Shown here one piece after another: positions 1 through 7,830 of a DNA stretch of 12,884 bases (position 1 is the first letter of the stretch; the number at the start of each line of letters is the position of its first letter). The stretch is from DMER01 sp003451645 (GTDB taxonomy: Bacteria; Pseudomonadota; Alphaproteobacteria; Micropepsales; Micropepsaceae), in contig DALYLR010000059.1 of NCBI GenBank assembly GCA_031976175.1, forward strand, positions 1 through 12,884, written 5' to 3'. The notes beneath the pieces are model-generated. The model saw nothing but the letters and a program-made list of their open reading frames with translations, was not told the DNA's origin and made no database searches. The position numbers were made by a program, and so were the translations under genes.

Positions 1-217
1 GGCGCGCCAGCCACGCCCGCAGATCGGCCAGCCGCAAGGAACTCAGCGCCACGCAATCGGGTGTCTCACCCAAATGCTCCTGCAAAAAGCTCATAAACCC
101 GCCCACATCGCGGCCATAGGCCTCCAGCGTCTTGGGGCTGAGCCGGCGCACACCGCCCAAATGGCCCAGCCATTGCTGGACAGCCTCGTGGGCCCCGCGC
201 GGTTTCGGGTTGATCAT
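1..217 (-). CDS. xerC: Tyrosine recombinase XerC-like, N-terminal part (gene runs off the left edge)
   Basis: Only the first 72 codons are present. The translation opens MINPKPRGAHEAVQQWLGHL and continues with LSPKTLEAYGRDVGGFMSFL, which has the form of the N-terminal core-binding (SAM-like) domain of XerC/XerD recombinases. This domain grips DNA around the dif site. The catalytic domain with the R-H-R-Y residues would lie outside the window, so activity cannot be judged. XerC works with XerD and FtsK to resolve chromosome dimers. Two starts are possible: ATG at 217, or an in-frame ATG at 232 that adds MRNLA. The GAGG-like stretch lies too close to the second and rather far from the first, so the start is undecided. 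The gene is divergent from the MmcQ-like gene with about 20 to 35 bp between them. XerC is favoured over XerD or a phage integrase because of the nearby fsa and priA. Confidence 0.8.
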   Translation of the reverse strand, partial: MINPKPRGAHEAVQQWLGHLGGVRRLSPKTLEAYGRDVGGFMSFLQEHLGETPDCVALSSLRLADLRAWLAR

Positions 218-252
218 TGCCAAATTTCGCATCCCTCGTCATCGTAGCCACT

Positions 253-615
253 ATGACGCATGAAGCGATTAAGAAGGTCTTGCTGTCCCTGCCTGCCGCC
301 ACAATGACTGTGCAGTGGAAGGTCGATGAGGTCTTCAAGGTCGGCGGCAAGATGTTCGCCGTCACCACGCCCACTGCGCCGTCCATCTCCTTCAAGGCCG
401 ATGACGCGAGCTTCGAAATCTTGACCCAATTGCCGGGCATCACGCCAGCGCCCTATCTCGCCCGCGCTAAGTGGGTTTTTCTAGACCGCTACGACCGGCT
501 CAGTGCTGCCGAACTCAAAGCCTATCTGGCCCGCGCACACAAACTTGTCGCGGCAGGTCTGACCAAGAAACGTCAACGCGAATTGTTCGCAGGAAAACTT
601 GTGGTCCAAATCTGA
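253..615 (+). CDS. MmcQ/YjbR family protein
   Basis: This is a 120-residue protein with the hallmarks of the MmcQ/YjbR family: an N-terminal helix (THEAIKKVLLSLP), a beta-rich middle with VFKVGGKMFAV (about residues 27-37) and ISFKAD (45-50), and a C-terminal WVFLDRYDRLSAAELKAYL segment followed by a helical tail. The family has a CyaY-like fold and is proposed to bind DNA, but its cellular role is not established. I chose ATG 253 because conserved similarity begins there; a TTG at 217 stays in frame but would overlap the divergent recombinase gene. There is no strong Shine-Dalgarno sequence. The last five codons and the stop lie inside the left arm of a large hairpin (598-674), so the 3' end of this gene is constrained by, or was captured by, that repeat. 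Confidence 0.85.
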   Translation: MTHEAIKKVLLSLPAATMTVQWKVDEVFKVGGKMFAVTTPTAPSISFKADDASFEILTQLPGITPAPYLARAKWVFLDRYDRLSAAELKAYLARAHKLVAAGLTKKRQRELFAGKLVVQI

Positions 616-674
616 CATTTGCATGCACCCGACACAGCGACCGATGCAAATGTCGGATTTATAAGGACCACAAG
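598..674. repeat. Large imperfect palindrome (hairpin 1 of a tandem pair)
   Basis: The left arm is 598-607 (CTTGTGGTCC) followed by 608-624. The right arm is 644-660, then a 4-nt bulge (ATAA, 661-664), then 665-674 (GGACCACAAG). The outer 10 bp match perfectly. The inner 17 positions match except for one pair that becomes a G-U wobble in RNA. The loop is 19 nt (625-643). The inner arm carries the half-site TGACATTTGCAT (613-624) and its inverse (644-655), also found in hairpin 2. There is no T-run after it, so it is not a classical intrinsic terminator. It may be a dispersed palindromic repeat, a regulator target or a folded RNA; the sequence alone cannot decide. Confidence 0.85.
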
Positions 675-689
675 CAAACCATCGGTCAC

Positions 690-764
690 AGTGGAGCTTT
701 TGAATTTGACATTCGCATCCAAGGGTGATGTCAGGCGTTATGCGAATGTCAAATTCGCTCCACT
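690..764. repeat. Large palindrome (hairpin 2 of a tandem pair), upstream of gst
   Basis: The left arm is 690-697 (AGTGGAGC), then a 4-nt bulge (698-701, TTTT), then 702-718. The right arm is 740-756 followed by 757-764 (GCTCCACT). Both the inner 17 bp and the outer 8 bp pair perfectly. The loop is 21 nt (719-739). The half-site TGACATTCGCAT (707-718) and its inverse (740-751) match the hairpin 1 half-site except at one position. The design copies hairpin 1: unique outer arm, 4-nt one-sided bulge, 17-bp inner arm, loop of about 20 nt. The bulge is on the opposite arm. The structure ends three bases before the GGAGG ribosome binding site of the transferase gene, so it lies in that gene's leader. 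Confidence 0.87.
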
Positions 765-776
765 TGCGGAGGAAAT

Positions 777-1382
777 ATGAAGCTCTTGCAATCGCCCACC
801 TCACCTTATGCCCGCAAGGTGCGGATGGTCATTTTGGAAAAGGGATTGACGGGCCAGGTCGCCCTCGAACAAGCGAGCCCCATGGGCCCTGAGGCCGAGA
901 CCATCCGCAAGGCGAACCCGCTGGGCAAGGTCCCCTGCCTGATCATGGAGGATGGCGCCGCCCTTTATGACAGCCCGGTCATCTGTGCCTATCTCGACAG
1001 CCTGACGCCCTCCCCGAAGCTGATCCCGGATGCGGGGCCCGCGCGCTGGACTGTCTTGCGTTTGGAGGCGCTGGCCGATGGCATCATGGATGCCTCGGTC
1101 GCGATCCGGATGGAGGTGCTGCGCCCGGAGACCGAGCGTTCGCCCCAAATGGTGGCCCATTGGCGTGCGGGCATTACCCGCGGCCTCGCGCAATTGGCGC
1201 AGGAGCCGCACCTGCAGACCCCGGGCGTCGACCTCGCCCACATCGCCGCCGCAGCGGCACAGGGCTATTTGCAGTTCCGTTTGAGCGATCTGTTTGACAC
1301 GGCCCTGCCCCCGGCGCTGAAATCCTGGTGGGCGCGCACCGAACAACGCACGAGCGTCAAGGACACAGCGCCGCCCGGATAG
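777..1382 (+). CDS. Glutathione S-transferase family protein
   Basis: This is a 201-residue cytosolic GST of usual length. The N-terminal thioredoxin-fold domain (about residues 1-78) opens with SPTSPYARKVR (6-16), where Ser9 is the likely glutathione-activating residue. It contains NPLGKVPCL (48-56) with the cis-proline, and YDSPVICAYLD (64-74), which forms the rest of the glutathione site. The C-terminal part (about 88-190) is the all-helical domain, with SWWARTEQRTSV near the end, as in many bacterial GSTs. Such enzymes conjugate or transfer glutathione; the substrate cannot be predicted here. The start is ATG 777, preceded by a strong GGAGG at 768-772. Upstream lie two large hairpins that could affect its expression. 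The gene converges on the transaldolase gene with about 20 bp between stop codons. Confidence 0.92.
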   Translation: MKLLQSPTSPYARKVRMVILEKGLTGQVALEQASPMGPEAETIRKANPLGKVPCLIMEDGAALYDSPVICAYLDSLTPSPKLIPDAGPARWTVLRLEALADGIMDASVAIRMEVLRPETERSPQMVAHWRAGITRGLAQLAQEPHLQTPGVDLAHIAAAAAQGYLQFRLSDLFDTALPPALKSWWARTEQRTSVKDTAPPG

Positions 1383-1402
1383 CGCTCGGCGCCCCCCGGA
1401 CT

Positions 1403-2065
1403 TTACGCCCGCGGCACCGTCTGGCCCGTTTTCTGCCAATCCGCCAGAAAGGCCGCGAGGCCCTTATCCGTGAGCGGATGGTTGAGCAAGGCCTTGAAGA
1501 TTGCGGGCGGCAACGTCGCTACATGCGCGCCCGTCATCGCCGCATCGCGCACATGCAACGGATGGCGCACCGAGGCGACCAGGATTTCGGTCTCAAGCTC
1601 TTCATAGTGATCATAAATGGTCTTGATGTCGCGGATCAGCTGCATCCCCTCAAAGCCCACATCGTCGTGGCGGCCGATAAAGGGCGAGACAAAGGTCGCC
1701 CCCGCTTTCGCCGCCATCAGGGCTTGCGTCGCTGAGAAGCACAAGGTCACATTGGTCAGGAACCCGTCCTCGCTGAGCGTCTTACAAGCGCGCAGGCCCT
1801 CCCAAGTCAGCGGCAGCTTGACCGTGACATTCTCCGCAATCCCGCCCAGCGCACGTCCCTCTGCGACCATGCCATCAAAGTCAGTTGCTGCGACTTCGGC
1901 ACTCACCGGACCATCGACAAGCGCGCAGATCTCCTTGATAGCCTCGGCAAAGGGCCGCCCGGACTTCGCAATCAGAGAGGGATTTGTCGTCACCCCGTCG
2001 ATGAGACCCGTGGCGGCCGCCTCTTCAATCTCCTTGATCTCGGCGGAATCGATGAACAACTTCAT
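1403..2065 (-). CDS. fsa: Fructose-6-phosphate aldolase / small transaldolase
   Basis: This is a 220-residue TIM-barrel enzyme of the short transaldolase/FSA family. It opens with MKLFIDSAEIKEI and continues with GLIDGVTTNPSLIAKSG (20-36), a family signature. The Schiff-base lysine is Lys83 in NVTVKLPLTWEGL, corresponding to Lys85 of the E. coli aldolase. ATFVSPFIGRHDD, near the middle, is the phosphate-binding segment. Members either transfer dihydroxyacetone units in the pentose phosphate pathway or cleave fructose 6-phosphate; the family sequence does not separate these by eye. In alphaproteobacteria this gene commonly serves as tal. The ATG at 2065 has GGAG nine bases upstream. The gene is divergent from priA with about 50 bp between starts. 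Confidence 0.93.
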   Translation of the reverse strand: MKLFIDSAEIKEIEEAAATGLIDGVTTNPSLIAKSGRPFAEAIKEICALVDGPVSAEVAATDFDGMVAEGRALGGIAENVTVKLPLTWEGLRACKTLSEDGFLTNVTLCFSATQALMAAKAGATFVSPFIGRHDDVGFEGMQLIRDIKTIYDHYEELETEILVASVRHPLHVRDAAMTGAHVATLPPAIFKALLNHPLTDKGLAAFLADWQKTGQTVPRA

Positions 2066-2117
2066 GGCGTGCGGCTCCGGGTTTCGGGGGCGAGAGACAG
2101 TAAGGGCCTGTTAGCGA

Positions 2118-4328
2118 ATGGTGTTTCCGGCGGCAAGTGTTGTCGCGGTGCAGACGGTGCGGCCTTTGCCCGCCTTCGATTACCTCGTCCCGCCCGGCAT
2201 GCAACTGGCTGTGGGCGACATCGTACAAGTGCCGTTGGGCCGTTCGGGCCTGACCTTGGGCGTGGTGATGGGTGCGGGAAAGGCGGACTTACCCCCGGAA
2301 AAGGTCAAGGCCGTCGCGCATCGTTATGGCCTCAGCCTGCCGCCAGCAAGCCTTAGCTTCTGCAAATGGGTCGCCAATTATGTCTTGAGTGAGCCGGGCG
2401 CGGTCCTCGACATGATCTTGCGCGTGCCTGCTGCGCTCGAGCCCGAAGCGCCCCGCATCGCCCATCGGTTGCGCCTACAGGAGTGGCCGAAACTGTCCCC
2501 TCAACGGCGCAAGGTCATCGATCTGGGCCGCGATGGCCTCGCCCGCACCAATGCCGAGTGGGCCGAGCAGGCGGGCGTCGGCGCGTCCGTTGTCAAAGCG
2601 CTCATCGAGGCAGGCGCGCTCGAGCCCGTGATCCTGCCACCGCTCAAAGCGGTCGAGGACCCGCAGGCCGACTTCGCCCCTGCCTCGCTGTCCGGCCCGC
2701 AAATGCACGCCGCCGATCACCTGCGCAATGCGGTGCGCGCCCGCGAGTTTCAGCCCATCCTGCTCGACGGCGTGACTGGCTCCGGCAAGACCGAGGTCTA
2801 TTTCGAGGCGGTGGCGCAAGTCATGCGCGAGGGCGGGCAGGCCTTGGTGCTCTTGCCGGAGATCGCTCTCACCAGCCAGTTCCTCGCCCGCTTTGCGCAG
2901 CGCTTTGGTGCCGTGCCGCCGCAATGGCATTCAGGTGTCACCTCCGCCCAGCGGCGCAAGCTCTGGCGCAGCGTGATCGAGGGCGAGGCCAAGATTATCG
3001 TTGGCGCGCGCTCCGCGCTCTATTTGCCGTTCACTGATTTGCGGCTGATCGTGATCGACGCGACGTGGCGCAAGAGCCTGAGGATGCTGCTCGNNNNNNN
3101 NNNGCATGATGGCTCCTTCAAGCAGGATGACGGCGTCACCTATCATGCCCGCGACATGGCGGTGGTGCGCGCGCGGCTCAGCGGCTGCCCGATCGTTCTG
3201 GCCTCGGCCACGCCTGCGCTTGAGACCTGGGTCAATGCTGTGCAAGGCCGGTATCAGCATTTGCGCCTGGCCGCCCGGCACATGGACCGGCCTTTGCCGA
3301 CCGCGCAGCTCATTGACCTCAAGCGGGACCGCCCGGAACCTGGCAGCTTCTTAAGCCCCACCGTGGTCGCAGCCATTGACGAGACCTTGGCCGCAGGCGA
3401 GCAATCCCTACTGTTCCTGAACCGCCGCGGCTATGCCCCCCTGACCTTATGTCAGGCATGCGGCCACAAATTCCAATGCCCGCGCTGTTCGGCTTGGCTC
3501 GTCGAGCACCGCTTCCGCAAGCGCCTCATGTGCCATCATTGCGGCTATGAGCACCCGGTACCCCCCAACTGCCCGTCATGCCAAAAGGCAGGCACCCTGA
3601 TCCCGTGCGGCCCCGGTGTCGAGCGCATTGCCGAAGAGGTGCAACGGCGCTGGCCTCAAGCGCGCACCGCCATTGCCTCCAGCGACTGGCTCTCAGGCTC
3701 GCATTCGCTGGCCGAAACGATCGCCGCCGTCGCCGAGCACCGCGTCGATTTGGTCATCGGCACGCAATTGGTTGCCAAGGGCCATAACTTCCCCATGCTC
3801 ACCTTGGTCGCTGTCGTGGACGGGGACATGGGCCTTGATGGCGCCGATCCGCGCGCGCGCGAGCGCACCTTTCAGCTCTTGCATCAGGTCGCAGGCCGCG
3901 CCGGCCGTGCTGAGAGGCCGGGCCGGGTGATGGTCCAAACCCACGGGCCCAACGAGGCCGTAATGCAGGCGCTGCTCAGCGGCGCCCGCGATGATTTCTA
4001 TACCGCCGAGGCCGCCTTGCGGGAAAAGGCGCAATTGCCGCCCTATGGCCGCCTCGCCGCCCTTATCCTGAGCGGCACCGACGAGGCGGAAGTTCGCCAG
4101 CAAGGCTTGGACCTTGCCGCCGCCGCGCCCTCGGCTCAGAACGTCACGCTATACGGTCCCGCCTTGGCCCCACTTGCCATGGTGCGAGGACAGACGCGGA
4201 TGCGTCTGCTGGTGCACGGACCCCGCAATTTCAACATCCAGGCCTTTTTGAGCGACTGGCTGTCAGGCCGCAAGCTCACCTCTGGCGTGCGCTTAGCCCT
4301 CGACATCGACCCGCAAAGCTTCCTGTGA
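2118..4328 (+). CDS. priA: Primosomal helicase PriA (interrupted by an assembly gap)
   Basis: PriA restarts stalled replication forks as a 3'-5' superfamily 2 helicase. The N-terminal 3'-DNA-binding domain covers about residues 1-105. A winged-helix region follows, then the helicase core with Walker A GVTGSGKTE (218-226), LPEIALTSQF (246-255), GARSALYLPF, SATPALET and motif VI QVAGRAGR (590-597). Eight cysteines in four CxxC pairs (445/448, 454/457, 472/475, 485/488) form the zinc-binding insert. The C-terminal domain ends at the TGA at 4326-4328. The expected Walker B DEEH, just before HDGSFKQDDG, is missing: residues 315-329 are foreign sequence plus Ns, and the reading frame continues only because of the N count. 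The start is ATG 2118; a GTG follows at once. Apart from the gap the gene looks intact and of family length. Confidence 0.94.
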   Translation: MVFPAASVVAVQTVRPLPAFDYLVPPGMQLAVGDIVQVPLGRSGLTLGVVMGAGKADLPPEKVKAVAHRYGLSLPPASLSFCKWVANYVLSEPGAVLDMILRVPAALEPEAPRIAHRLRLQEWPKLSPQRRKVIDLGRDGLARTNAEWAEQAGVGASVVKALIEAGALEPVILPPLKAVEDPQADFAPASLSGPQMHAADHLRNAVRAREFQPILLDGVTGSGKTEVYFEAVAQVMREGGQALVLLPEIALTSQFLARFAQRFGAVPPQWHSGVTSAQRRKLWRSVIEGEAKIIVGARSALYLPFTDLRLIVIDATWRKSLRMLLXXXXHDGSFKQDDGVTYHARDMAVVRARLSGCPIVLASATPALETWVNAVQGRYQHLRLAARHMDRPLPTAQLIDLKRDRPEPGSFLSPTVVAAIDETLAAGEQSLLFLNRRGYAPLTLCQACGHKFQCPRCSAWLVEHRFRKRLMCHHCGYEHPVPPNCPSCQKAGTLIPCGPGVERIAEEVQRRWPQARTAIASSDWLSGSHSLAETIAAVAEHRVDLVIGTQLVAKGHNFPMLTLVAVVDGDMGLDGADPRARERTFQLLHQVAGRAGRAERPGRVMVQTHGPNEAVMQALLSGARDDFYTAEAALREKAQLPPYGRLAALILSGTDEAEVRQQGLDLAAAAPSAQNVTLYGPALAPLAMVRGQTRMRLLVHGPRNFNIQAFLSDWLSGRKLTSGVRLALDIDPQSFL
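3061..3103. other. Scaffold gap (10 Ns) with a suspect contig end
   Basis: Ten Ns occupy 3094-3103. The 33 bases before them (3061-3093) do not fit PriA. The family reads LIV-D-E-E-H-D-G here, while this sequence reads LIVID followed by ATWRKSLRMLL, the Ns, then HDGSF. Only about 4 bases are expected between G3060 and G3104, but 43 are present. The likeliest reading is that a misassembled contig end was joined to the true continuation with an arbitrary gap length. Confidence 0.9.
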
Positions 4329-4347
4329 TGGACGCCATTACTAGCCT

Positions 4348-4569
4348 TTACTCATTTTCCGTGACGCCGGTGTCAGGCTTTCGAGTATTCGCTGCAGCAA
4401 GTTCTTCGACCAGGGCTTTAATTGAGCGTCTTGCAGGCCCCGCCTTTATGGCCGTGTAGGCACGTATAAGTTGCGCGATCTCCTTTTCCAAGGCTGGGTC
4501 AAGTGCGCCTACTTGTTCATCACCCTCAAAAGAATCGTTCGTCTTTTCCCATTTTAGTTGTTTCTGCAT
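4348..4569 (-). CDS. Small hypothetical protein
   Basis: I do not recognise this 73-residue protein. It starts MQKQLKWEKTNDSFEGDEQ and is acidic and polar at first. A helical middle follows (LDPALEKEIAQLIRAYTAI, then RRSIKALVEELAAA), and a short polar tail ends in TGVTENE. The helical part looks like a small dimerisation or helix-bundle segment, but no catalytic motif is visible. ATG 4569 is preferred because GGAG lies eight bases upstream; a GTG at 4575 would sit almost on top of that ribosome binding site. The gene runs opposite to priA, with stop codons about 20 bp apart, and is divergent from the XRE-type regulator, which could control it. The coding sequence is more AT-rich than its neighbours. 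Confidence 0.55.
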   Translation of the reverse strand: MQKQLKWEKTNDSFEGDEQVGALDPALEKEIAQLIRAYTAIKAGPARRSIKALVEELAAANTRKPDTGVTENE

Positions 4570-4617
4570 GTTCACTTCTCCAAAAAGGAATCACTGCAAT
4601 AGGATTTGATCGAATAC

Positions 4618-4647
4618 ACATGGAACACCATGTCGCGTATTAACGCG
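4618..4647. promoter_or_regulatory. Two adjacent palindromes, candidate operator
   Basis: ACATGG-AACA-CCATGT (4618-4633) is followed without a spacer by CGCGT-ATTA-ACGCG (4634-4647). Both are perfect dyads with 4-nt centres. They lie 49 to 78 bases upstream of the small minus-strand gene, in the 235-bp region divergent from the XRE regulator. Regulators of this type often bind palindromes beside their own gene. No convincing -35/-10 pair was found on either strand. Confidence 0.45.
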
Positions 4648-4804
4648 TAAGAACAACCACTGGTTACATGACTTGACTCGATTGAAAACTTGAATGACCG
4701 GATTTGAAACCACGCTTGAGCGCACAGCGACCAAGTAATCCAGTCTTCGAAATCAAACGTATGCTGCAGAAATTAGTCTCCACAACAAGTGTCAGGCGAA
4801 CAGG

Positions 4805-5437
4805 ATGGAAAGCGCGAATAATTGGCCGGAACGGCTGCTCGCTTACAGGCGCCTGAATGGGCTGACCCAAGAAGACTTCGCCGCGCGCTTGGATGTTTCG
4901 TGTCAAACCATCTCGCGCTGGGAAAGCGGCAAGCAACTCCCTGACCCTGTTCGGGCTCAAAGACTTAGTTCTTTGCTAGGAATTTCCGGTTTGGCGTCAA
5001 GCAAAAGCTGGGCCTACCGGGTAAGCCATGCAATGGGTCACGAGGTGCTTCACGACCGAGGGCAAGTCGTAATTGCAGTCAGCGAAGCCTTTGCCGAATT
5101 TTTCAATTCCTCGCCTTCGATTTGGTTAGGCAAGACTTTGTTTGAAGCGGTGCCCGGCGATGCAGGAGACAAAGTCCGCAGCGATTATGCGGATGGCCAG
5201 CTTCCTACGTCCACAACCCTTGGCCTCTTCGAAGGCCGCATCCGGCAGATCTTCCACCTCTTCGATATTCGCCGGGGTACCACGGACGTTCTGCGCTGTG
5301 CCTATGATCTTTGGCCCATCGTGACCGCCGAAGGCCAAGTTCTCGCCCATCTGGTCTTTCACATCCGCGGCCCCTCGCCCGAGCCTGAGCTTTGCGAGCA
5401 TTACCGCATCCTCGAGATGCGCGTGGTTCCGGCTTAG
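4805..5437 (+). CDS. XRE-type HTH transcriptional regulator with probable PAS-like C-terminal domain
   Basis: This is a 210-residue protein. Residues 8-60 form a Cro/CI-type helix-turn-helix, with TQEDFAARLDVSCQTISRWE (21-40) covering the scaffold and recognition helices. From about residue 85 the pattern resembles a PAS sensor fold: GQVVIAVSEAFAEFF (86-100), LGKTLFEAVPGD, then DVLRCAYDLWPIVTAEGQVL (161-180) and LVFHIRG as the closing strands. The HTH is clear; the PAS assignment is inferred from spacing and pattern. A cofactor or ligand cannot be named. The start is ATG 4805 with only a weak AGG just before it. It is divergent from a small gene with palindromes in between, and lies upstream of the atp operon on the same strand, so an effect on atp is conceivable but unsupported. 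Base use is less GC-biased than in the core genes. Confidence 0.8.
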   Translation: MESANNWPERLLAYRRLNGLTQEDFAARLDVSCQTISRWESGKQLPDPVRAQRLSSLLGISGLASSKSWAYRVSHAMGHEVLHDRGQVVIAVSEAFAEFFNSSPSIWLGKTLFEAVPGDAGDKVRSDYADGQLPTSTTLGLFEGRIRQIFHLFDIRRGTTDVLRCAYDLWPIVTAEGQVLAHLVFHIRGPSPEPELCEHYRILEMRVVPA

Positions 5438-5483
5438 GCGCTGCCATGACAAACGCATTATCTCGATTTTTCGCCATTTCCGG

Positions 5484-5502
5484 GGTGTTGCGTCGCAGCA
5501 CC
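5484..5502. promoter_or_regulatory. Palindrome in the atp operon leader
   Basis: GGTGTTGCG-T-CGCAGCACC is a 19-bp dyad with one mismatch, located 47 bp after the XRE gene and about 214 bp before atpH. It lies in the 278-bp region (5438-5715) where the atp promoter is expected. That region shows no convincing gene and no clear -35/-10 pair that I can defend. The dyad could be an operator or chance. Confidence 0.3.
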
Positions 5503-5715
5503 TGTCATGTTACGAAGCGCGCGTTGAAGGGGTGGTTGCGTTGCAGGGCTTGCGCACCGGTCCCATTCAGGCCGCAGGCGTGCGGGCGTCGTCTTGTCCC
5601 AAGCATTCCTCATTCGGTGCGTTTGCGCACAACGGCTTGGCGGCCGGGGCAGGGTTTGTCCGGCCGCGCGCAACGGGCCGTGATGTCCACCTCATAGCCC
5701 GAAAGGCCATGTGCT

Positions 5716-6273
5716 TTGAGCCAGCGCGGACTTTTCCTGAACCAGATTGCGCAACGCTATGCGTCGGCGCTGTTCGATTTGGCGCGCGAGCAGAACATGC
5801 TCGATTCTGTCGCGCAGGATTTGCAGCGGCTCGTGGGCCTTGTTGACAGCAATGAGGACTTCAGGCGCTTTGTCGGCTCGGCTGTTGTCTCGCGGGAGCA
5901 GTCGGGCAAGGTCATGACGGCCATCCTCGCCCGCTTGGGCGTCAGTGACCTGACGCGCAAATTCGTGATGCTCTTGGCGGAGAAACGCCGCCTCTTCGTC
6001 TTGCCTGCGGTTGCTACCGCCTATCGTGCGCTCTATGCCGAACTGCGCGGCGAAATGAGTGCCGAAGTCATTAGCGCTCAACCCTTGAAGGATGGTCAGA
6101 TCACGACCCTCAAGGGTGCCTTGCGCGACGCCTATAAGCGCGAGGTTCTGTTGGACACCAAGGTGGACCGTAACCTGATTGGCGGCTTCATCCTCAAGGC
6201 GCGCTCCCGCCAACTCGATTTCTCACTCCGTTCCAAACTCAAGGCGCTCGAAGTTGCGCTGAAAGGGGCTTGA
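5716..6273 (+). CDS. atpH: F1Fo ATP synthase subunit delta
   Basis: This subunit is part of the peripheral stalk that holds the F1 catalytic head to Fo at the membrane. The 185-residue product has the family N-terminal pattern IAQRYASALFDLAREQ (residues 11-26), FRRFVGSAVVSREQ, LLAEKRRLFVLP (about 86-97) and the C-terminal VDRNLIGGFILKA, all typical of delta/OSCP. The start must be the TTG at 5716: a TAG lies in frame at 5695-5697, no ATG or GTG lies between, and the first internal ATG falls after the conserved RYA motif. A GAAAGG at 5701-5706, nine bases upstream, supports it. It is the first gene of the F1 operon and is 16 bp from atpA. Confidence 0.95.
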   Translation: MSQRGLFLNQIAQRYASALFDLAREQNMLDSVAQDLQRLVGLVDSNEDFRRFVGSAVVSREQSGKVMTAILARLGVSDLTRKFVMLLAEKRRLFVLPAVATAYRALYAELRGEMSAEVISAQPLKDGQITTLKGALRDAYKREVLLDTKVDRNLIGGFILKARSRQLDFSLRSKLKALEVALKGA

Positions 6274-6289
6274 AGGCCGTAAACGACCC

Positions 6290-7819
<1,530 letters not shown>

Positions 7820-7830
7820 AGGGACATGGA

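Noticed and set aside
598..764. CRISPR array
   Set aside because: The repeats are two inverted pairs with different outer arms, not regularly spaced direct repeats with unique spacers, and no cas gene is present.
481..804. A 107-codon minus-strand frame across the twin hairpins
   Set aside because: It arises from translating the palindromes and part of the MmcQ-like gene. Frames through repeats are often mistaken for genes, and it has no ribosome binding site.
801..1439. A 212-codon minus-strand frame opposite gst
   Set aside because: It overlaps almost all of a clear GST gene, and its translation has the Arg/Gly/Ala-rich look of a shadow frame.
3061..3093. A real insertion or intein-like element in PriA
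   Set aside because: It abuts a run of ten Ns, is far too short for an intein and destroys the catalytic motif. An assembly fault explains it better.
5488..5515. Promoter TTGCGT with a 16-bp spacer and TTACGA for the atp operon
   Set aside because: The -10 match is poor, and similar weak pairs can be found at several places in this region, so I do not list it as a feature.
5392..5697. A 101-codon plus-strand frame between the XRE gene and atpH
   Set aside because: It overlaps the end of the regulator gene, is rich in Arg and Cys, has no ribosome binding site and resembles no family. I treat the region as leader DNA.
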